Notes: generated by a model from the sequence alone, not told the origin. DNA of 61,122 nucleotides from JALORV01 sp044225415 (GCA_044225415.1 JBGAIO010000003.1:1-61122); one strand, 5' to 3'. Positions 19,644-32,041 are shown, numbered from the stretch's first letter. Program-made: numbers and translations.

Positions 19644-20483
19644 GTGCTGGAACCCACGCTTTACATCCCCTTCGCCGCGATCCTGGGCCTGGTCGTCGGC
19701 TCCTTCCTGAACGTCGTCATCCATCGCCTGCCGAAGATGATGGAGAACGAGTGGCGCGCCCAGTGCGCGGAACTCGACGGCAAGGAAGCGCCGGAGTCCG
19801 GCCGCTACAACCTGATGGTGCCGCGCTCGGCCTGCCCGGCCTGCAACACGCCCATCCGCGCGCGCGACAACATCCCCGTGCTGTCCTGGCTGTTGCTGGG
19901 CGGCAAGTGCGCGAAGTGCGCCAAGCCCATCTCGCCGCGCTACCCGATCGTCGAGGCGCTGACCGGCGCGCTGTCGGCGCTGGTGGTGTGGAAGTTCGGC
20001 GCAAACTGGACCGGCGCTGCGGTGCTGGTCTTCACGTGGACGCTGATCGCACTCACTTTCATCGACGCCGACACCACGCTGCTGCCGGACGACCTGACGC
20101 TGCCGCTGCTGTGGCTGGGGCTGCTGATCAACCTGCTGGGATGGCTGCCCGGCGTCACCCTGCGAGATGCCGTGGTGGGCGCGATGGCGGGGTACCTGGT
20201 GCTGTGGACGATCTACTGGGCATTCAAGCTGGCCACCGGCAAGGAAGGCATGGGCTACGGCGACTTCAAACTCCTCGCCGCGCTGGGCGCCTGGATGGGC
20301 TGGAAGGCGCTGCTGCCGATCGTGCTGCTGTCCTCGGTGGTGGGCGCGCTGGTCGGCATCGTGCTGATCGTGCTGGCCCGCCGCGGCCGCGAGATCCCGA
20401 TTCCGTTCGGCCCGTACCTGGCGGCTGCCGGCTTCATCGTCATGATGGCCGGCGAAGTCTTCAAGGGACTCCTTCCACTCTGA
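19644..20483 (+). CDS. pilD: Prepilin peptidase / N-methyltransferase PilD
   Basis: Inner-membrane aspartic protease that cleaves the leader of type IV prepilins and methylates the new N-terminus. The N-terminal SFLNVVIHRLP segment and a zinc-type cysteine pair set (CPACNTPIR, CAKCAKPI) mark the methyltransferase domain. Catalytic aspartates lie in FIDADTTLLPD and GMGYGDFKLLA. About eight hydrophobic helices, 279 residues. Start is GTG at 19644. Its TGA overlaps the coaE ATG by one base. Confidence 0.96.
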   Translation: MLEPTLYIPFAAILGLVVGSFLNVVIHRLPKMMENEWRAQCAELDGKEAPESGRYNLMVPRSACPACNTPIRARDNIPVLSWLLLGGKCAKCAKPISPRYPIVEALTGALSALVVWKFGANWTGAAVLVFTWTLIALTFIDADTTLLPDDLTLPLLWLGLLINLLGWLPGVTLRDAVVGAMAGYLVLWTIYWAFKLATGKEGMGYGDFKLLAALGAWMGWKALLPIVLLSSVVGALVGIVLIVLARRGREIPIPFGPYLAAAGFIVMMAGEVFKGLLPL

Positions 20484-21100
20484 TGTTCAGCGTCGGCCTG
20501 ACCGGAGGCATCGGCAGCGGCAAGAGCACGATCGCCGCGATGTTCCACCGTCGCGGCGTCGGCATCGTCGATGCCGATGCGCTGGTGCATGAACTGATCG
20601 CACCGGGCGGCGCCGCCATCCCCGCGCTGCGCGAGGCCTTCGGCGCAGAGGCCGTCGCGACCGACGGCGGACTCGATCGCGCGCGCATGCGAGCGCTGGC
20701 CTTTTCTGACCCGCAGGCGAAGCGGCGGCTCGAAGCAATCCTGCATCCGTGCGTGCGCGCGCTGGGCGACGAGCGCGCCGCGGCGCTGGCGGCGACGGCT
20801 CCGTACATCGTCTTCGTGGTGCCGCTGCTGGTCGAGTCCGGCAACTGGCAGCGTCGCGTCCAGCGCGTGCTGGTGGTCGACTGCAGCGAAGCCACGCAGC
20901 TCGCCCGCGTCTGCGCCCGTCCCGGCATGGACGAGCGGACGGCGCGCGCCATCATGCGCACGCAGGCCACGCGGCCCGCGCGGCTGGCGGCGGCCGACGA
21001 CGTGCTGTTCAACGAGGCGCCGATCGCAGTGCTGGAAGAGCGCGTGGACGAACTGCATCGCCACTACGCCGGGCTGGCGGCGGCGCACGCCCACGCGTAG
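20483..21100 (+). CDS. coaE: Dephospho-CoA kinase
   Basis: Last step of coenzyme A synthesis: phosphorylation of the 3'-hydroxyl of dephospho-CoA. P-loop GLTGGIGSGKS at the N-terminus, then the conserved VDADALVHEL and VVPLLVESGNW. 205 residues, normal. Linked to pilD by a TGATG overlap, the usual proteobacterial pilD-coaE arrangement. Confidence 0.96.
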   Translation: MFSVGLTGGIGSGKSTIAAMFHRRGVGIVDADALVHELIAPGGAAIPALREAFGAEAVATDGGLDRARMRALAFSDPQAKRRLEAILHPCVRALGDERAAALAATAPYIVFVVPLLVESGNWQRRVQRVLVVDCSEATQLARVCARPGMDERTARAIMRTQATRPARLAAADDVLFNEAPIAVLEERVDELHRHYAGLAAAHAHA

Positions 21101-21186
21101 CACGCAGGGGCCTGAAGTCAGGCGCGGCGCGGTCCGGCGGGCAGCGTGTGTTATCTTCGAGCGCACCCTCGCGACACCGAATCCCC

Positions 21187-21963
21187 GTGTCCCAATCGAC
21201 CGACGGCCAGGTACTTTACGAGTACCCGTTCAGCGAACGGATACGCACGCTGCTGCGGATCGAGGACCTGTTCGACAAGCTGCTGTACTTCTGCGGGCAG
21301 CAGCACGCCTACTGCCACCACACCGCGCTGCTGACGCTGTTCGAGATCCTCGAAGTCACGTCGCGCGCGGACCTGAAATCCGACTTGCTGCAGGAACTGG
21401 AGCGGCATCGCCAGACGCTCAACGCGCTGCGCAACAATCCGCAGGTGTCCGAGTCCGCGCTGGCCTCGGTGCTGGCCGACATCGAGCAGGCCCAGCAGTC
21501 GCTGAACGCCACGACGGGCAAGGCCGGCCAGCACATCCGCGACAACGAATGGCTGATGAGCATCCGCAGCCGCGCGATCATCCCCGGCGGCACCTGCGAG
21601 TTCGACCTGCCGTCCTATCACGCATGGCTCACGCGCGATGCCGAAACCCGCACGCGCGACCTGCAGGCCTGGGTGCAGCCGATGATGCAGTTCCATTCGG
21701 CGCTGGCCATCGTGCTGAAGCTGCTGCGCGAGACCGCGCACCGCAGCCGGCAGACCGCCGCGCAGGGCTCGTTCCAGCAGATGCTGCAGGGTCGGACCTA
21801 CGCGCTGCTGCAGGTGCGCGTCGACGGCTCGCTCAATGCGATCCCCGAGATCAGCGCCAACAAGTACATGCTGTGGATCCGCTTCACCACGCAGGACCGC
21901 GACCTGAAGCCACGGTCGGTGGAGCGCGACATTCCGTTCGAACTTGCGCTCTGCGCCTTCTGA
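21187..21963 (+). CDS. zapD: Cell division protein ZapD
   Basis: Cytoplasmic protein that bundles FtsZ filaments at the Z ring (formerly YacF). The family start YEYPFSERIRTLLRIEDLF is present after a 10-residue lead from the GTG at 21187. Mostly helical, with RDNEWLMSIRSRAIIPGGTC and the C-terminal ISANKYMLWIRFTTQD. 258 residues. Typical order coaE-zapD-yacG. Confidence 0.94.
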   Translation: MSQSTDGQVLYEYPFSERIRTLLRIEDLFDKLLYFCGQQHAYCHHTALLTLFEILEVTSRADLKSDLLQELERHRQTLNALRNNPQVSESALASVLADIEQAQQSLNATTGKAGQHIRDNEWLMSIRSRAIIPGGTCEFDLPSYHAWLTRDAETRTRDLQAWVQPMMQFHSALAIVLKLLRETAHRSRQTAAQGSFQQMLQGRTYALLQVRVDGSLNAIPEISANKYMLWIRFTTQDRDLKPRSVERDIPFELALCAF

Positions 21964-21967
21964 ACGC

Positions 21968-22177
21968 GTGGCGCGTACTGCGGTGAAGAGCGTGAAGTGT
22001 CCCGCGTGCGGGCAACCCTCCCGCTGGGCCACCGACAACACCTTTCGACCGTTCTGCAGCGAACGCTGCAAGCTGATCGACCTGGGCGCTTGGGCGGCGG
22101 ATCGCTACTCGATCGCGGGAGCGCCGGTCGATCCGATGGAAGCGGCGCCACCGCCGGCCGATCCAGCGAAGCACTGA
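21968..22177 (+). CDS. yacG: DNA gyrase inhibitor YacG
   Basis: Small zinc-finger protein that binds GyrB in E. coli. Four-cysteine site: CPACG near residue 10, then FCSERCKLIDLGAWA, the classic YacG pattern. The C-terminal tail is acidic/proline-rich. 69 residues from the GTG at 21968; a GTG at 21980 would give a shorter product starting KSVKCPACG. Follows zapD by 4 bp. Convergent with the Nudix/ThiE-like gene. Confidence 0.9.
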   Translation: MARTAVKSVKCPACGQPSRWATDNTFRPFCSERCKLIDLGAWAADRYSIAGAPVDPMEAAPPPADPAKH

Positions 22178-22217
22178 CCCGTCTCCCTGCCGGCCTCGGC
22201 CGAACGATGCGTGATCG

Positions 22218-23162
22218 TCAGCGGCCGTCCCAGGCCGCGCGCTGCAGGGCGATGCCGTGCGCGCCGTGCGACTGGGCAATGCGCAGGTCGGCCTCGGACA
22301 GCCCGCCGAGCGCATACAGCGGCACGGCCGACTGCAACGCCAATGCGCGGAAGCGGTCCCAACGCAACGGAACTGCGCCCTGATGCGAGCGCGTCGCCTG
22401 CACCGGGCCGAGCATTGCGTAGTCGAGATTCAGCGCGGCCGCGTGCGCCAGTTCGGCTGCGTCGTGCACCGATGCGCCGACCCGCGGCAACTCTGGCCGT
22501 TGCCGGGCCGACAGCAGGTCGCGCGCGGTCAGGTGGCTGCCGTCGGCGCGCTCCGCCCAGTCGACCGGATGGCGGCTGCTGACCAGCAGCCGCCCATCGG
22601 CCGCACGGGTGCGTTCAAGCACGCCCTCGAAGAGTGCTCTTGCTTCCGCCATCGGCAATTGCGGTTCACGGAACAGCACCAGCCGCAGTCCTTGGTCGAG
22701 CTTCGACTGCAGCCGCTGCAGGAATGCGTCCGCGCCGAGTTCGGCGGCGTCGGTGACCGCCAGCAGCGGCGGCATGGTCAGCCAACGCAGTACCGGAATC
22801 GTCGCCGGGAGCAGCGGTTCGGGCAACTCGTCCAATGTGCAGAAGCGCAACTGCTGCCCTTCGTGCGGATGCGGTTCGCCGTCCCAATCATGGACGCGGC
22901 AGAAGTGCAGCCGCACGTGCGCATGCGGATACTCGAACTCGCGCACCACCCACGGCAGCACGGCGCCGATGGTCACGCCGAGTTCCTCGTCCAGTTCGCG
23001 CGCCAGCGCGTGCGCGACGCTCTCGCCGGGCTCGAGCTTGCCGCCGGGGAACTCCCAGTAGCCCGCGTAGGGCTTGCCTTCGGGACGGCTGGCCAGCAGG
23101 AAGCGGCCATCGGGCCGGCGCAGCACACCGACCGCGACGTCGACCACCGAGCGCGAGTTCAT
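22218..23162 (-). CDS. Nudix (MutT-type) hydrolase fused to a thiamine-phosphate-synthase-like domain
   Basis: Two-domain protein. Residues 1-130: Nudix fold with the full box GGKLEPGESVAHALARELDE followed by ELGV, of 8-oxo-dGTP diphosphatase type. Residues about 150-314: a ThiE/TenI-like TIM barrel (LVLFREPQL, LLVSSR, GASVHDAAELAHAAALNLDY, LGPVQATRSHQG, LYALGGLSEADLRIA). This MutT-ThiE fusion is well known in beta- and gammaproteobacteria. The barrel's reaction is unproven and it is probably not the main thiamine synthase. 314 residues. Confidence 0.9.
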   Translation of the reverse strand: MNSRSVVDVAVGVLRRPDGRFLLASRPEGKPYAGYWEFPGGKLEPGESVAHALARELDEELGVTIGAVLPWVVREFEYPHAHVRLHFCRVHDWDGEPHPHEGQQLRFCTLDELPEPLLPATIPVLRWLTMPPLLAVTDAAELGADAFLQRLQSKLDQGLRLVLFREPQLPMAEARALFEGVLERTRAADGRLLVSSRHPVDWAERADGSHLTARDLLSARQRPELPRVGASVHDAAELAHAAALNLDYAMLGPVQATRSHQGAVPLRWDRFRALALQSAVPLYALGGLSEADLRIAQSHGAHGIALQRAAWDGR

Positions 23163-23225
23163 GTCGATTCAGCGGCCCTGTCGGTGGTCGTCGCGCGCAA
23201 CACGGCACACGACGGCGCCACGCGG

Positions 23226-24161
23226 TCAGCGCGCGCGGCCACCCTGCGAGAGGAAGTGCCGCCCCGCATAGTCGCGCGAGAACTGCAGCGCGATGCGGCC
23301 GGACCGCGAGCCGCGCTGCAGCGCGAACTGCAGTGCCTCGGTCGGTGCGTCGGCCTGCGCGGCCGCCGGCACGCCGAGTTCGGCCAGCCAGTGCCGCACG
23401 ATGTCGAGATAGTCGTCCTGGCGGAACGGATAGAAGGTCAGCCAGATGCCGAAGCGCTCCGACAGCGACACGCGCTCCTCGACCGCCTCGCCGGGATGCA
23501 CCTCGCCGTCGTCCTGGTGGTGGGCCGCCAGGTTGTCGCGCATGAACTCGGGCATCAGGTGGCGGCGGTTCGACGTGGCGTAGATCAGCACGTTGTCGGC
23601 GCGGCCCGCGACCGAGCCGTCGAGCGCGACCTTCAGTTCCTTGTAGCCCGCTTCCGACGCATCGAAGGACAGGTCGTCGCAGAACACGAGGAAGCGTTCG
23701 CGGCGGCCTTCGAGCAGCGCCACGAGATCGGCGAGATCGACGAGGTCGCGCTTGTCGACTTCGACGAGCCGCAGGCCCTCCGCGGCATAGGCCTGCAGGC
23801 AGGCACGGATCAGCGACGATTTGCCGGTGCCGCGCGCGCCGGTCAGCAGCACGTTGTTCGCAGGCAGCCCGCGCACGAACTGCTCGGTGTTGCGGCGGAT
23901 GGTGGTTTTCTGCGCATCGACATGGCGCAGGTCGTCGAAGGCGATCAGCGCGGGATGGGCAACCGGCTCCAGCGTGCCCTGTTCCATGCCGAGGTAGCGC
24001 CGCTTGCGCCAGCGAAAGGCGATGGCGTCGCCTTCGGGCTGTGCCTCCGCGGGCGGCAGCTGCGCAGCCACGCGCTGCAAGGCGTCGGCCAGCCGCTCGA
24101 TCGCCGCGGCATCACCGATGGCGATGGGTGCGACCTTCGCACTGCTACGTGCAGTGCTCAT
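23226..24161 (-). CDS. DUF815-family AAA+ ATP-binding protein
   Basis: Conserved P-loop protein of unknown cellular role. Walker A LLTGARGTGKSSLIRACL, Walker B-like FLVFCDDLSFD, an arginine-sensor-like YATSNRRHLMPEFM. A 65-residue N-terminal region precedes the core. 311 residues. Start chosen at the ATG at 24161, which overlaps the argJ stop as ATGA. The argJ-DUF815-MutT order is widespread in Burkholderiales, but the sequence does not show what it acts on. Confidence 0.88.
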   Translation of the reverse strand: MSTARSSAKVAPIAIGDAAAIERLADALQRVAAQLPPAEAQPEGDAIAFRWRKRRYLGMEQGTLEPVAHPALIAFDDLRHVDAQKTTIRRNTEQFVRGLPANNVLLTGARGTGKSSLIRACLQAYAAEGLRLVEVDKRDLVDLADLVALLEGRRERFLVFCDDLSFDASEAGYKELKVALDGSVAGRADNVLIYATSNRRHLMPEFMRDNLAAHHQDDGEVHPGEAVEERVSLSERFGIWLTFYPFRQDDYLDIVRHWLAELGVPAAAQADAPTEALQFALQRGSRSGRIALQFSRDYAGRHFLSQGGRAR

Positions 24162-25378
24162 GACCTGTAGTCCGCGTTGATCGACACGTAGTCGTGCGAG
24201 AAGTCCGTCGTCCACACGCTCGTCGACGCCTTGCCGCGGCCGAGCTGCAGGTGCACGAGGATCTCGCTCTGTTTCATCACGCGCTGGCCGTCGGCCTCCT
24301 GGTAATCGGGATGCCGGCCGCCATCGCGCACGACCCATACGTCGTCGAGGTGCAGCTGCACGCGCGCAGGGTCGAGGTCGGCGATGCCGGCATTGCCCAC
24401 CGCGGCGAGGATGCGGCCGAGGTTCGGGTCGGAAGCGAAGAACGCGGTCTTCACCAGCGGTGAATGCGCAACCGCGTATGCGACCTGCGCAGCCTCCTGC
24501 ACGCTGCCCGCCTCGTCGACGCGCACTTCGATGAACTTGGTCGCGCCTTCGCCATCGCGAACAATGGCCTGCGCCAGCGTGCGCGCGACGTCGATCAGGG
24601 CCTGCCGCAATTCCGGCAGCGCCGCGTCGGCGTCGCTGTCGATGGTCAGCGCGCCGGCGCCGGTGGCCATGACGATGAACGAGTCGTTCGTCGACGTATC
24701 GCCGTCGATCGTGATGCGATTGAACGAGGCTTCGGCGGCGCCGGCTGTCAGCGCCTGCAGCACCGCCTGCGGCACGCGGCAGTCCATCGCGATGAAGCCC
24801 AGCATCGTCGCCATGTCGGGCCGGATCATGCCGGCGCCCTTGGCGATGCCGGTGAGGGTCACCGCATGCCCGCCGATCTTCACGCGCCGCGACGCGGCCT
24901 TCGCGACCGTATCGGTGGTCATGATCGATTCGGCGGCTTCGAGCCAGTGATCGGCCGACAGTGCGCGCTGTGCCGCCGGCAGTCCCGCGATCAGCCGATC
25001 GACCGGCAGCGGTTCCATGATCACGCCGGTCGAGAACGGCAGCACCGCACTCGCCGGCACGCCGAGCAGGCGGCCCACCGCGGCGCACGTGTCGTTCGCG
25101 GCGGCCAGCCCCGGTTCCCCGGTGCCCGCATTCGCATTGCCGGTGTTCACCACCAGCGCGCGGATCGCGCCGCCGATGTGCTGCCGGCACACCTGCACCG
25201 GCGCGGCCGCAAATCGGTTCTTCGTGAACACGCCGGCCACCGCCGCACCCTCGGCCAGCCGCATCAGCAGCAAATCCTTGCGATTGGCCTTGCGGATGCC
25301 GGCCTCGGCCCAGCCGAGTTCGATGCCGGCCACCGGCAGCAGGTCCGCGCGGCTTGGCGCACTCAGGTTGACGGCCAT
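24158..25378 (-). CDS. argJ: Bifunctional ornithine acetyltransferase / N-acetylglutamate synthase
   Basis: Arginine synthesis by the acetyl-recycling route: moves acetyl from N-acetylornithine to glutamate. The precursor self-cleaves before the threonine of KGAGMIRPDMATMLGFIAMD, which is intact. Other family blocks are FTKNRFAAAPV, LVVNTGNANAGTG, FSTGVIMEPLP, and a C-terminal FSHDYVSINADYRS. 406 residues from the ATG at 25378. Located directly after secA, same strand. Confidence 0.96.
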   Translation of the reverse strand: MAVNLSAPSRADLLPVAGIELGWAEAGIRKANRKDLLLMRLAEGAAVAGVFTKNRFAAAPVQVCRQHIGGAIRALVVNTGNANAGTGEPGLAAANDTCAAVGRLLGVPASAVLPFSTGVIMEPLPVDRLIAGLPAAQRALSADHWLEAAESIMTTDTVAKAASRRVKIGGHAVTLTGIAKGAGMIRPDMATMLGFIAMDCRVPQAVLQALTAGAAEASFNRITIDGDTSTNDSFIVMATGAGALTIDSDADAALPELRQALIDVARTLAQAIVRDGEGATKFIEVRVDEAGSVQEAAQVAYAVAHSPLVKTAFFASDPNLGRILAAVGNAGIADLDPARVQLHLDDVWVVRDGGRHPDYQEADGQRVMKQSEILVHLQLGRGKASTSVWTTDFSHDYVSINADYRS

Positions 25379-25400
25379 GGCGATGGTGTCGGTGAAGCGG

Positions 25401-28163
<2,763 letters not shown>

Positions 28164-28381
28164 GCGCGGATCATTCGCCAGAGGGGCCGCGCAGCTGCGC
28201 CGACACCCGGAAGTCAGGACGGTTTGCCAACGCCGGCTCCGACCACCCGAAGCAGCCGCTAAGGCGTTGTGCAAAAACGGAAATTATGTCACAGGGGGTG
28301 GATCACCCCGCCCTGTGGAAACCTCGGAACTCCTGTGGATGCCGCCGCGAATCCGCGGGAAATCCGCGAACCCGGCGCCGG

Positions 28382-29344
28382 CTACTTGGGGGCGGCGCCG
28401 ACGTTGGCAAGCAGCGGCGCGCCCTTGGCGAACAGGAACTTGTTCGGGTTCTGCGCAACGCCCTTCGAATGCACTTCGAAGTGCAGGTGCGGCCCGGTGG
28501 AGCGCCCGGTGGTGCCGACCTCGGCGATCTTGTGGCCGCTCCTGACGATCTCGCCGGCCTTCACCAGCAGTCGGCTGGCGTGCGCATAGCGCGTCATCAA
28601 CTGGTTGCCGTGGTCGATCTCGACCACGTTGCCGTAGACCGGGTGCAGTTCCGCGGCGACGACCACGCCGCCGGCCGCCGCGTGGATCGGCGTGCCGACC
28701 GGCGCGGCGAAATCGATGCCGTCGTGGCGCGCCATTTCGCCGGAGAAAGGATCGGTGCGCCAGCCGAAGCCCGAGCCGACGTAGCCGTCGGCCACCGGCG
28801 CGCTGCCCGGCAGCAGCGCCTGCCGCACCTGCTGCGCATGCATCTCCGATTCCACCACCGTCAGGAAATCGCTGCGCTGCTCGACGCTGCGCGTCAGGCC
28901 CTGCAGCTCGGCTTCGAGTTCGCTGATGCTCATCGCCACGCCGGCCTGCGCCGGTGCGCCGCCCCGTCCGGGCAATGCGGCGGGCAGTTCCTTGAAGCGG
29001 AATTCCTCGGGCCGGATGCCGGCCGCGCGCGCCACGCGCTCGCCGAGCACGTCCAGCCGCAGCAGTTGCGCCTGCACCTCGCCGAGCTGACGCGCCATGG
29101 CCAGCACGTTGTCGCGGACGAACTGTTCCTTGCGCTCGGTCTGGTCGCGCGTGACAAGGGCGATAACATCGGACACGATCGGCAGCGGCATGAAGCTCGC
29201 TGCGCGCACCGTCAGCAGGGAGAAGGCCGTGGACAGCACGAGCACGGCTGCGACGAGCAGCAACGCCAGCGCGGCGAGGTGCCGGCGACGGACCGTCAGC
29301 GTGCGCGCCCGCGACAGGCGCTGGTCGACCAGGATGATCTGCAC
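28382..29344 (-). CDS. M23-family membrane-anchored metallopeptidase
   Basis: LytM/M23 zinc endopeptidase-like envelope protein. N-terminal signal anchor (LAALALLLVAAVLVLSTAFS), a coiled middle region (about residues 65-165), then the M23 domain with GSGFGWRTDPFSG, zinc ligands in HDGIDFA and the HLHFEV motif. All catalytic residues appear present. 320 residues from the GTG at 29344. Typical neighbour of secA and lpxC in Burkholderiales; divergent from the DUF721 gene. Confidence 0.9.
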   Translation of the reverse strand: MQIILVDQRLSRARTLTVRRRHLAALALLLVAAVLVLSTAFSLLTVRAASFMPLPIVSDVIALVTRDQTERKEQFVRDNVLAMARQLGEVQAQLLRLDVLGERVARAAGIRPEEFRFKELPAALPGRGGAPAQAGVAMSISELEAELQGLTRSVEQRSDFLTVVESEMHAQQVRQALLPGSAPVADGYVGSGFGWRTDPFSGEMARHDGIDFAAPVGTPIHAAAGGVVVAAELHPVYGNVVEIDHGNQLMTRYAHASRLLVKAGEIVRSGHKIAEVGTTGRSTGPHLHFEVHSKGVAQNPNKFLFAKGAPLLANVGAAPK

Positions 29345-29415
29345 TGCGACTACCCCCTCTTGCCCTGCCTTGCCCGCGGCACGCTGTTGCGGCTGTTGCG
29401 CGCGGAGGCATGCCC

Positions 29416-29946
29416 ATGTCTGACCGCCATCCTCATTCCCGCGACCCTCGCCCCGTTGCCGATGCGCTGCGCGACGCTCCGGGCGCTGCCGCACTGCTGG
29501 CGCGCTGTGAAGCGTCCGCACGCATCGGCCGTCTGCTGCAGCCCTTGCTGCGTCCGGTCGCGCCCGGCCTGGACCTGCAGGCGCCCGGCCGCTGCGAACT
29601 GCGCGACGGTGTGCTGTGGATCGCGGTGCATTCGGCCGCCGAGTCCGCGAAGCTGCGCCAGGCGGCGCCCCGGCTGCTCGCGGCCCTCAGTGCCGACGGG
29701 AGTGCAGTGTACGAACTGCGCACGCGCGTACAACCCGCCTCCACGTCTTACCCTGTGGATGGGACGGGAGATCCCTCAAGTTATGAGGCAGCTCAACAAG
29801 GCCTGCCTTTTCCGCCGATCACCCGGCGCTCGGCCGAGGCCGTCGCTGCAGCGGCGGCGCCGATGGCGGACTCGCCGCTGCAGCGGGCGCTGGCCCGGCT
29901 GGCACGCACTTTGAAGCGGCGCAGCGGGGACGTTGGTCCGAGTTGA
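29416..29946 (+). CDS. DUF721 (DciA-like) protein
   Basis: DUF721 proteins include DciA, the ancestral bacterial loader of the DnaB helicase. The conserved core is the LLARCEASARIGRLLQPLLR helix followed by a KH-like segment CELRDGVLWIAVHSAAESAKLRQAAPRLL. A low-complexity tail follows. A GGAGG motif at 29404-29408 spaces correctly for the ATG at 29416 (7 nt) but not the one at 29410, so 29416 is chosen. 176 residues. Assignment as a helicase loader is by family and by position near secA only. Confidence 0.7.
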   Translation: MSDRHPHSRDPRPVADALRDAPGAAALLARCEASARIGRLLQPLLRPVAPGLDLQAPGRCELRDGVLWIAVHSAAESAKLRQAAPRLLAALSADGSAVYELRTRVQPASTSYPVDGTGDPSSYEAAQQGLPFPPITRRSAEAVAAAAAPMADSPLQRALARLARTLKRRSGDVGPS

Positions 29947-30048
29947 GGCGCGGTCATTCCCGCGCCACCCGCTTTCGCGCGGGCAAGATCGCGCGGAAGA
30001 CAGCACTCGAGTTCGTCGGCCCGGCGCCCAAGTTCACGTTGCGCCTCG

Positions 30049-30081
30049 AAATTGGATCCCGGCCTTCGCCGGGATGACGAC
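30049..30081. repeat. REP-like palindrome
   Basis: AATTGGATCCCGGCCTTCGC then CGGGATGACGACG, the same family as 31959-31991 and in the same orientation. It lies between the DUF721 gene and lpxC, which converge here, and could serve as a shared transcription end. Confidence 0.7.
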
Positions 30082-30104
30082 GCAGGAGCGAATTCGTCGC
30101 CTTG

Positions 30105-31025
30105 TCAGGCCGGCTGCGCCTGCAGCTGGAATGCGGCGGGCGCTTCGCGTTCATCCGTGAAGCTGACCACGTCCCACGCCGTCTCGTCGGCCACCAGCGC
30201 GCGCAGCAGCCGGTTGTTGATCGCATGGCCGGACTTGTGCGCCGAGTAGCTGGCGAGCAGCGGCCGTCCCAGCGCCGACAGGTCGCCGATCGCGTCGAGG
30301 ATCTTGTGCTTGGCGAACTCGTCGCCGGCGCGCAGCCCGTCGGTGTTGAGCACGCGGTACTCGTCCATGACGATCGCGTTCTCGAAGGTGCCGCCCATCG
30401 CCAGGCCATTGGCGCGCAGCGCTTCCACTTCGTTGACGAAACCGAAGGTGCGCGCCCGCGCGACTTCCTTCACGTACGAGTCGTGTGCGAAATCGACCTC
30501 GACGACCTGCTCGGTCGCGTCGATGGCCGGATGCCGGAAGTCGATGGAAAAGCGCAGCCGATAGCCGAAGTGCGGCTCGAGCTTCGCCCACTTGTCGCCA
30601 TCGGCGATCTGCACGGGCTTCAGCACGCGCACGAAGCGGCGCGGCGCATTCAGCTCCTCGATGCCCGCGGCCTGCAGCAGGAACACGAAGCTCGCCGCGC
30701 TGCCGTCCATGATCGGGATCTCGGCGGCATCGACGTCGATGTAGGCGTTGTCGATGCCCAGGCCCGCCAACGCGCTCATCATGTGCTCGATGGTGGCGAT
30801 GCGCACGTCTGGGCGGCCGGGCGCGCCGAGGGTGGTCGCCATGCGCGTGTCGACCACCGCCTCGGGCGACAGCCGGATGTCCACCGGCGGATCGAGATCG
30901 ACGCGGCGGAACATGATGCCGGTGTCGGCGGCGGCCGGCCGCAGCACCAGTTCCACCTTGGTGCCGGAATGCAGGCCGATGCCGACCGTGCGGGCGATCT
31001 GCTTCAGGGTGCGCTGTCTGAGCAT
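30105..31025 (-). CDS. lpxC: UDP-3-O-acyl-N-acetylglucosamine deacetylase
   Basis: Committed step of lipid A synthesis; a zinc amidase in the cytoplasm. MLRQRTLKQIARTVGIGLHS is the family start. Zinc ligands are in TIEHMMSAL and FAKHKILDAIGDL; the catalytic-base histidine is in HKSGHAINNRLL. 306 residues, intact. Lies between the dcw cluster and secA as in other betaproteobacteria. Transcription is divergent from the DUF2189 gene. Confidence 0.98.
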   Translation of the reverse strand: MLRQRTLKQIARTVGIGLHSGTKVELVLRPAAADTGIMFRRVDLDPPVDIRLSPEAVVDTRMATTLGAPGRPDVRIATIEHMMSALAGLGIDNAYIDVDAAEIPIMDGSAASFVFLLQAAGIEELNAPRRFVRVLKPVQIADGDKWAKLEPHFGYRLRFSIDFRHPAIDATEQVVEVDFAHDSYVKEVARARTFGFVNEVEALRANGLAMGGTFENAIVMDEYRVLNTDGLRAGDEFAKHKILDAIGDLSALGRPLLASYSAHKSGHAINNRLLRALVADETAWDVVSFTDEREAPAAFQLQAQPA

Positions 31026-31150
31026 GAGTGACATTTTATCCGTGTCCGTTGCAGCCATTGACCGGATCGTCCGATCGATGGTGCGTTGCCTCTGGCCGGC
31101 CAGCGGCTCTGCCGTCAGAATCGGCGCCCCGCCGCCCGGCCTGCACTCCC

Positions 31151-31957
31151 GTGACCGATCCCGAACCCTCTGAGTTGCCTGCGTCGGCACACCCCGTACC
31201 GGCTGCGTCGCCCTTCCCCGCGATCCGCGCAGTTCCCCTGGCCGCGCCGTTCCGCTGGCTGGCGCGCGGAGCCTCCGACCTGCGACGCGCCCCACCGCCA
31301 GCCTCGCGTACAGGCTGGTGTTCGCGCTGATGCTCGCGATGATCGTCGTGGTGTTCCAGGGGCGTACGAGTACACGTCGGCGCTGATTGCCGGATTCCTG
31401 CTGGTAGGCCCGTTCCTCGCGGCCTGTACGACATCAGCCGCCGCCTGGAGCACGAACACGCGGCGCGCTTCGCGGACACGACCCGCGCCTGGCGCAGCAA
31501 CCTCGGCGCCTTCAGCCTGTTTGCGCTGGGGCTCACGATCCTGATGCTGATCTGGGCGCGCGCGGCGCTGGTGACCTTCGCGTTGTTCTTCTCCACCGGC
31601 ATGCCGACGCTCGAAGGCTTCCTGTCGCAGGTGCTGAGCATCGAACACATCGATTTCGTGCTGACCTATCTGGCGGTGGGCGGACTGTTCGCGGCGATCG
31701 TCTTCGCGGTCAGCGTCGTGTCGGTGCCGATGATGCTCGACCGCGGCACCGACACCATCGTCGCCGCCATCACCAGCGTGCGCGCGCTGCTTGCCAACCC
31801 GCTGCCGCTGGCCCTGTGGGCGTTCCTGATCGTGGTCATCGTCGGCCTGGGTTTCGCCACCGCGTTCATCGGCCTGGTGGTCGCGGTGCCGTTGATCGGC
31901 CATGCGACGTGGCACGCGTATCGCGATCTGGTCGGGCCGCCGTCGAGCGTGGAGTAG
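31151..31957 (+). CDS. DUF2189-family multi-pass membrane protein, frameshifted at least three times
   Basis: Integral membrane protein of unknown function. The N-terminal conserved block reads VPLAAPFRWLARGASDLRRA. The frame then changes near 31295 (to AYRLVFALMLAMIVVVFQG), near 31360 (to YEYTSALIAGFLLVGPFLA) and near 31425 (to LYDISRRLEHEH). The rest is intact: FSLFALGLTILMLIWARAAL, YLAVGGLFAAIVFAVSVVSV, ALWAFLIVVIVGLGFATAFI, then AVPLIGHATWHAYRDLV. Total length is a multiple of three, fitting three missing bases. Start is GTG at 31151. Confidence 0.78.
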
Positions 31958-31958
31958 G

Positions 31959-32031
31959 AAATTGGGTCCCCGCCTTCGCGGGGACGACGACACACTTCCG
32001 TCGCCCCGGCGAAGGCCGGGGCCCAATTTTT
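31959..32031. repeat. Inverted pair of REP-like palindromes
   Basis: AAATTGGGTCCCCGCCTTCG with CGGGGACGACG (31959-31990) faces CGTCGCCCCGGCGAAGGCCG with GGGCCCAATTT (31999-32030). The two are opposite copies separated by about 8 bp, as in a BIME. Located between the converging DUF2189 gene and ftsZ, so likely a bidirectional terminator or mRNA 3' stabiliser. Confidence 0.8.
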
Positions 32032-32041
32032 CCGACCGGCG